A stretch of DNA of 55,926 nt, from assembly GCF_018128545.1 (NCBI RefSeq), contig NZ_JAGSND010000024.1:1-55926 (forward strand). The letters run 5' to 3'. Every line of letters starts with the position of its first letter. The stretch's first letter is position 1. The position numbers were made by a program, and so were the translations under genes. Under the pieces are notes generated by a model. It searched no databases and was not told where the DNA came from. It saw only the letters and a list, made by a program, of their open reading frames with translations. Source of the stretch: Sinanaerobacter chloroacetimidivorans. Its GTDB lineage: Bacteria; Bacillota; Clostridia; Peptostreptococcales; Anaerovoracaceae. Shown here in pieces: positions 52,032-55,926 of this stretch.

Positions 52032-52850
52032 TTATAGTTTCGATGCTTTAAATTCCTTAGGGCTAAGGTAGCCGAAGGAACTATGGATACGAAAATTATT
52101 GAACCAATTTATGTAGTCGGCCAGCTCCAGTTTCAGCTTGGCCAGGCTCTCGAAATTTCTGCCTAAAACAAATTCTGATTTGAAGATCTTGAATGTGGAT
52201 TCGGCAACGGCATTACCATAGGAGCAGCCCTTTAAACTTAGAGATCGGCTGATATGAAAGACGTCCAGAACTTCATCAATGACCTGATTATTGAATTCAC
52301 TGCCTCGATCTGGGTGAAACATCTGGATGCGATTCAAGTCGGTATGAACTGTCGCAAAGGCATCAAATACAAGCTCCGCATTTTTATGTACTCCGGCACT
52401 GTAGCCTATGATTTCCCTGTTGAAAAGGTCAACAAGCAGGCATATATAGTTCCACTTGTAATTAACCCTTACATAGGTCAAATCGCTTACAACGGCTGCG
52501 TATTCAGGATGTTCATTGAACTAGCGATTCAGTAAGTTCGGTATCTCAGCCTCGTTGACAGATCCCTTATGAACCTTGAATTTACAGATACTGTATGCTG
52601 AAAAGAGATTTCTCTTTTTCATAATTCTGCTGATCTTCCGACGGGAGAGGATTATGCCCTGGCGCTCTAGTGTGACTTTGATCTTTCGGCTTCCGTAGAC
52701 TTTGCGATTTTGGTTGAAAACGGCTTCCACTGTATCTTCAAGTTCGGTTTCATCGGAAGTCCTGGTTGATTCATAATATGTTGTGCCGCCAAGACTGGGT
52801 AACCCGATCTTGACGGCTATTTTTTTGCTCCCAGATGAAAACCATGACAT
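52032..52850 (-). pseudogene. IS3-family transposase (orfB), interrupted by an amber stop
   Basis: The two frames 52521-52850 and 52032-52481 are in the same reading frame and are separated by a single TAG in N-R-stop-F-N-E-H-P. Together they encode the IS150-type transposase with HTH_21 (RKVYGSRKIKVTLERQGI), and the rve core with the DDE acids in DLTYVRV, MFHPDRGSEF and the later acidic AVAESTFKIFKSE. orfA is missing. The element is therefore dead as it stands. Confidence 0.88.
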
Positions 52851-52948
52851 AGAAATGAATGGCTCATTATTTCTTGCTGACAGGTGCTAAATTTCATGGG
52901 TACCAAACGCTAAACTTCTTAATTGACGAACTCAGTTTGATCGATAGC

Positions 52949-53704
52949 CTATTTCGAAAACTCAAGTATAATATTGATAAAGTCACCATTATTCAGTTCA
53001 TTCTCATTAAAATATGTAAACGAATTTATTCCCAAAATGTCCATATTATTCTCTAATATTTGAGCTTTAAGTTTGTTTTCAACAACTACTAGACCAGAAT
53101 CATTAGTAAGTGGTAAAATTACTATGATATTATTCTTGAAAACGCAGATTGTGTCTATTACTCTTATCTGTTTTATTATTATCGAGATGCAGAAACTAAT
53201 ATTAGTATTATCGACTTTAAGTTTTAGAAAGCTTAATGGTTGATTTCCGCGTGTTGCTCTCTGATATTCCATTAGTATGATTTTTGTAAATTTATCATCA
53301 TTATAATCATAATCCTTAGAAATTTGGTATGGTTGACCAAGAATTCTTTTCACTTTCTCTAATAGAGTAGTATTTTCAAAAGGTTTAACTATGTAATCAA
53401 CAGCACCGGCCATAACAGCCTTATTGATCGTAGTAATATCACCATATCCACTTATAAATATGAAGGGAATTTTAGAATATCTAGGATCTTTATTTAAGAT
53501 ATTCAATAAATCGATACCGCTTATTCCTGGAAGTTGTATATCAGCTAATACTAAATCCACTCCATTTAAATATAAATGCGGTTTTCTACCAATGTCGTCA
53601 GCAGAAACAAAATTATCAATTTGATTATAACCATTGTCTTGTAGTAGATTAGTTAACCTTGCTCTCATAAAACTGGAATCTTCAATAATAATAATTTTGA
53701 ACAT
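52949..53704 (-). CDS. Response regulator with degenerate GGDEF-like C-terminus
   Basis: This 251-aa protein has a receiver domain at 1-125 (IIIEDS acidic pocket, phospho-acceptor in LVLADIQLPGISG near residue 56, Lys in YIVKPFE near residue 105). A second domain of about 115 residues has the strand order of a nucleotidyl-cyclase/GGDEF fold (QPLSFLKLKVDN, then IRVIDTICVFKNNIIVILPL) but no GGDEF motif. It probably senses phosphate from a kinase and signals through protein contacts. No partner kinase lies in the window. Confidence 0.8.
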   Translation of the reverse strand: MFKIIIIEDSSFMRARLTNLLQDNGYNQIDNFVSADDIGRKPHLYLNGVDLVLADIQLPGISGIDLLNILNKDPRYSKIPFIFISGYGDITTINKAVMAGAVDYIVKPFENTTLLEKVKRILGQPYQISKDYDYNDDKFTKIILMEYQRATRGNQPLSFLKLKVDNTNISFCISIIIKQIRVIDTICVFKNNIIVILPLTNDSGLVVVENKLKAQILENNMDILGINSFTYFNENELNNGDFINIILEFSK

Positions 53705-53760
53705 AGCCCAAACCCTCGCAAAGTATTAATATATATACGAACATTCTAACTCAAGTCTGT

Positions 53761-54073
53761 TTTTCCAAGTGTTTTGCTTTAAAAAGCTTATTGTCTGTCT
53801 CCATTATGAGCTCGTCGATCGTTACGCCTTCATACTGACTTATGCCGATGCTGATGGTTGGATGAACGCAAATTCAATATGTTGCCTTACTGAGAGAATT
53901 GCTTATTCTCTGTTCACAATAAAACGCCGATTTCAGGGTAGTATCTGGTATGATGACTAAGAATTCCTCGTCGCATATCGGCATACACGGTCTCTAGTAC
54001 ACACAACTTCTGTGATTGCACATGCCGTTTTTATTTCATTTACAAACTCCTTATCATCTGTCAAGTATCCGAG
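53761..54073 (-). pseudogene. GGDEF diguanylate cyclase remnant
   Basis: Frameshifted minus-strand pieces read LGYLTDDKEFVNEIKTACA, RDRVCRY, CDEEFLVIIPDTTL, KSAFYCEQRISNSLS and ISIGISQYEGVTIDELIMET. These follow the order of a GGDEF domain (…VCRYGGDEF…SIGIS…A-D), with two or three frame breaks and a stop. It has no start. It lies between two live receiver-type genes. Confidence 0.8.
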
Positions 54074-54130
54074 CTTTTTTATATAAATCCTCCTATTTGT
54101 ATCCTTTTTTAATTCTTAGCGTAATTTAAT

Positions 54131-55666
54131 TCATTTTATAATTTTCAAATCTTTTTTTAATTGCTTTTTTTTGTCATACATTCTTTTATCAGCCAATTCA
54201 ATTAAGTTATCTAGAGATTCCTTATTACACAGATCGACTTCTGCAGAGTTGCATTCTACCAGCCCATAGCTGACACTTACTAAATATTTTCTTTCCATAT
54301 TTAAATTGATATTATTATATTCGTTTTCTATTCTTTCCCAGACCTTTTTTATCTCTTCTATATCAGCATCCAGAAAGGCTATTAAAAACTCATCACCTCC
54401 CATTCTGATGATGAAATCTGATCGCCGAATGCATTTTTTTATACAGTTTACAGTTGTAATTATGAGTTCATCACCTGCTTTGTGCCCTAATACATCATTT
54501 ACTTCCTTCACACAATTTATATCTATAAAGCATATAATCATATTATTATTTGCTTTTAGTGTTCTGAAAAAGCTTTGCTCCAGTAATGCTAAACCTGCTC
54601 TTCTGTTTAAGACATCTGTCATCAAATCATATTCTGAAGAATACTTCATTTTTTCTATTGAAATTCTATCTTTAAGCTTTATTTGACATTTTTTCAGAAG
54701 AGATTTTACTGCTCTGTTTTCCAAATCTTTTTCCAAGGAACTCTTAAGCAGACTCATTACATTTTGCGTATTTTCATTTACGTCACAATATTCCAACAAT
54801 TTTATATAGAGCTCATAAAAACGATTTTTAATGGCAGCCTGTTTTCCTAAAGACCATATATATCCATTGGTCTCCATATAATCTCCGCGATACATTTCTA
54901 AAGCTTTGATAGCATCATAGATATTTTCATCATTAATTTCATCTATATCCTTTATTAAATTTTTAAACTCAAAATAGTCAAAATAAACATTTTTCATTTT
55001 CAGAGAATAGCAATTACAAGAGTATTCTATATTAATATGATCTCCAAGTTCATTCAGCGATTGTCTGACTCTGCAAATAGCTGTCTGCATATTCCGCAGA
55101 GCTTGTTTATACCCATACCCGGACCACATTATATCTACTAGTGTATCTTTCATTACTTTTTCACCTGTATTATGAAGCAAGTATGCAAATAATTCCTCTG
55201 TCTTGGCTCCATTCCATCGAACATGCTTCTTTCTTTTGAAGACATCCATTTTTCCAAATACTGATATTTCCAGTTTTTCTGTATTATCTGCCTGACATTT
55301 TGAATTACGAACCTTCATAAGCCGCTCTATAGTCTGATCTAATCTTTCCATCCGGATTGGTTTTAATAAATAGTCCACTGCATATAATTCAAACGCTTCA
55401 ATGGCATAATAATCATATGCTGTAATAAAAACTATCTTAATGGTCGGATTATAATCAATAACATATTGCGCCAATTCCAATCCACTCATTTCAGGCATTT
55501 CAACATCTGTAAAAACCACATCAGGGTTAATTACTTTAATTTCATCAATCGCAGTTAAAGGATTAGTAAATATGGCTATATCCTTAAAAAATCCATATTT
55601 AGTTAATGCGCTTTCAATTATTTTAATATTTTCTTTATCATCATCTATCAGTACCGCTTTATACAT
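54131..55666 (-). CDS. Response regulator with SARP-type DNA-binding, BTAD and GGDEF domains
   Basis: This 511-aa protein joins a receiver domain at 1-120 (LIDDD, TDVEMPEMSG with the phospho-Asp near 54, YLLKPI), a SARP-type winged helix at 130-225 (ISVFGKMDVFKRKKHVRWNG, then ELFAYLLHNTGEKVMKDTLVDIMW), a BTAD helical domain at 230-330 (ALEMYRGDYMETNGYIWSLG) and an intact GGDEF domain at 350-505. The GGDEF has FIDINCVKEVND, the I-site R-R-S-D and RMGGDEF, so it should make c-di-GMP. The combination of a transcription factor and a cyclase in one protein is unusual. Its start at ATG 55666 is the only good one. Confidence 0.93.
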   Translation of the reverse strand: MYKAVLIDDDKENIKIIESALTKYGFFKDIAIFTNPLTAIDEIKVINPDVVFTDVEMPEMSGLELAQYVIDYNPTIKIVFITAYDYYAIEAFELYAVDYLLKPIRMERLDQTIERLMKVRNSKCQADNTEKLEISVFGKMDVFKRKKHVRWNGAKTEELFAYLLHNTGEKVMKDTLVDIMWSGYGYKQALRNMQTAICRVRQSLNELGDHINIEYSCNCYSLKMKNVYFDYFEFKNLIKDIDEINDENIYDAIKALEMYRGDYMETNGYIWSLGKQAAIKNRFYELYIKLLEYCDVNENTQNVMSLLKSSLEKDLENRAVKSLLKKCQIKLKDRISIEKMKYSSEYDLMTDVLNRRAGLALLEQSFFRTLKANNNMIICFIDINCVKEVNDVLGHKAGDELIITTVNCIKKCIRRSDFIIRMGGDEFLIAFLDADIEEIKKVWERIENEYNNINLNMERKYLVSVSYGLVECNSAEVDLCNKESLDNLIELADKRMYDKKKQLKKDLKIIK

Positions 55667-55926
55667 TAAAAACCTTCTTTATTTTTTTACTCTCATCCCT
55701 TCAGAACATCTATAATGTATCTTCTGTAAAGTTAATATTAATTTTATCAATTGCGTCTTACAAGATTCTTACATTTTAGTTGATTTATTTACTTTATCAA
55801 TCAAAATTTGGACTTTTTCAATATAATAGTTAATTGAAAAAGTAAGTTCCGTTTTTTTATGTTATTCGGAAGTTAGTCTTTCAATACTCTGATATACTAA
55901 AACAGATATCTGCCCTGATACAGTCA
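55667..55926. other. A+T-rich right end without a gene
   Basis: I see no gene or clear regulatory element in this 260-base stretch. It probably contains the promoter of the 54131-55666 gene, but I cannot single out a box pair with confidence. Confidence 0.3.

Noticed and set aside
1..55926. tRNA, rRNA, T-box or c-di-GMP riboswitch
   Set aside because: I looked for cloverleaf ends, rRNA-like blocks, T-box specifier motifs and GEMM-type cores and found none that I could defend by eye.

Overview
The window looks like a Clostridia-type Firmicute. It has strong Shine-Dalgarno sites, a TRAP transporter, a sigma-54 activator, three SLH domains on a secreted protein, a secreted tandem GH9 protein, LytTR two-component genes and GGDEF-type regulators. 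Base composition is mosaic: the GH9 and SLH genes look G+C-rich and 35-38.7 kb is clearly A+T-rich. This suggests several origins. I see no rRNA, tRNA or CRISPR array. The genus cannot be named from the sequence alone.

Region 1 (1-11.3 kb) is one metabolic module. A plus-strand TRAP transporter (dctP, dctQ, dctM) converges on a minus-strand operon: class III aminotransferase, archaeal-type GAPDH, archaeal-type PGK, malic enzyme and a LarA-family racemase. A PAS-AAA-Fis sigma-54 activator gene lies upstream. A textbook -24/-12 promoter sits in front of the aminotransferase, and a perfect 16-bp inverted repeat lies about 150-190 bp upstream of it. The PGK has lost a substrate-binding arginine. 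I therefore propose, as inference, that the aminotransferase, GAPDH-like and PGK-like proteins turn an imported amino acid into a semialdehyde, an acyl phosphate and ATP, while LarA and malic enzyme handle a hydroxy acid such as malate.

Region 2 (11.4-52 kb) is an accessory region with genes mostly on the minus strand. It holds an SLH surface protein with a LytTR two-component system; a TetR-controlled ABC exporter; assorted small genes (DUF2200, PhnB-like, lipoprotein, GNAT-YoaP, SWIM); a plus-strand permease/PEBP group; a tandem GH9 enzyme; a MerR-controlled thioredoxin/ArsC/TSCPD group; a TerB / BrxD-like ATPase / Lhr-like helicase / metallopeptidase operon that resembles a defence system; a WYL regulator with a DJ-1 protein; an SEDS-like membrane protein; and a KilA-N protein. 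Eight short minus-strand sequences interrupt it. Most encode a peptide ending like an rRNA uracil methyltransferase (RlmD/RumA: H-V-E-x-V-x-L). Five or six also carry a shared hairpin plus T-run arm. rumA 3' ends are known integration targets, so I read this as an accretion array of successive insertions. No intact integrase gene is present, only a relic of a large serine recombinase beside one site.

Region 3 (52-55.9 kb) has a dead IS3-family transposase, a receiver protein with a degenerate GGDEF-like tail, a decayed GGDEF gene, and an intact response regulator with receiver, SARP-type DNA-binding, BTAD and GGDEF domains.
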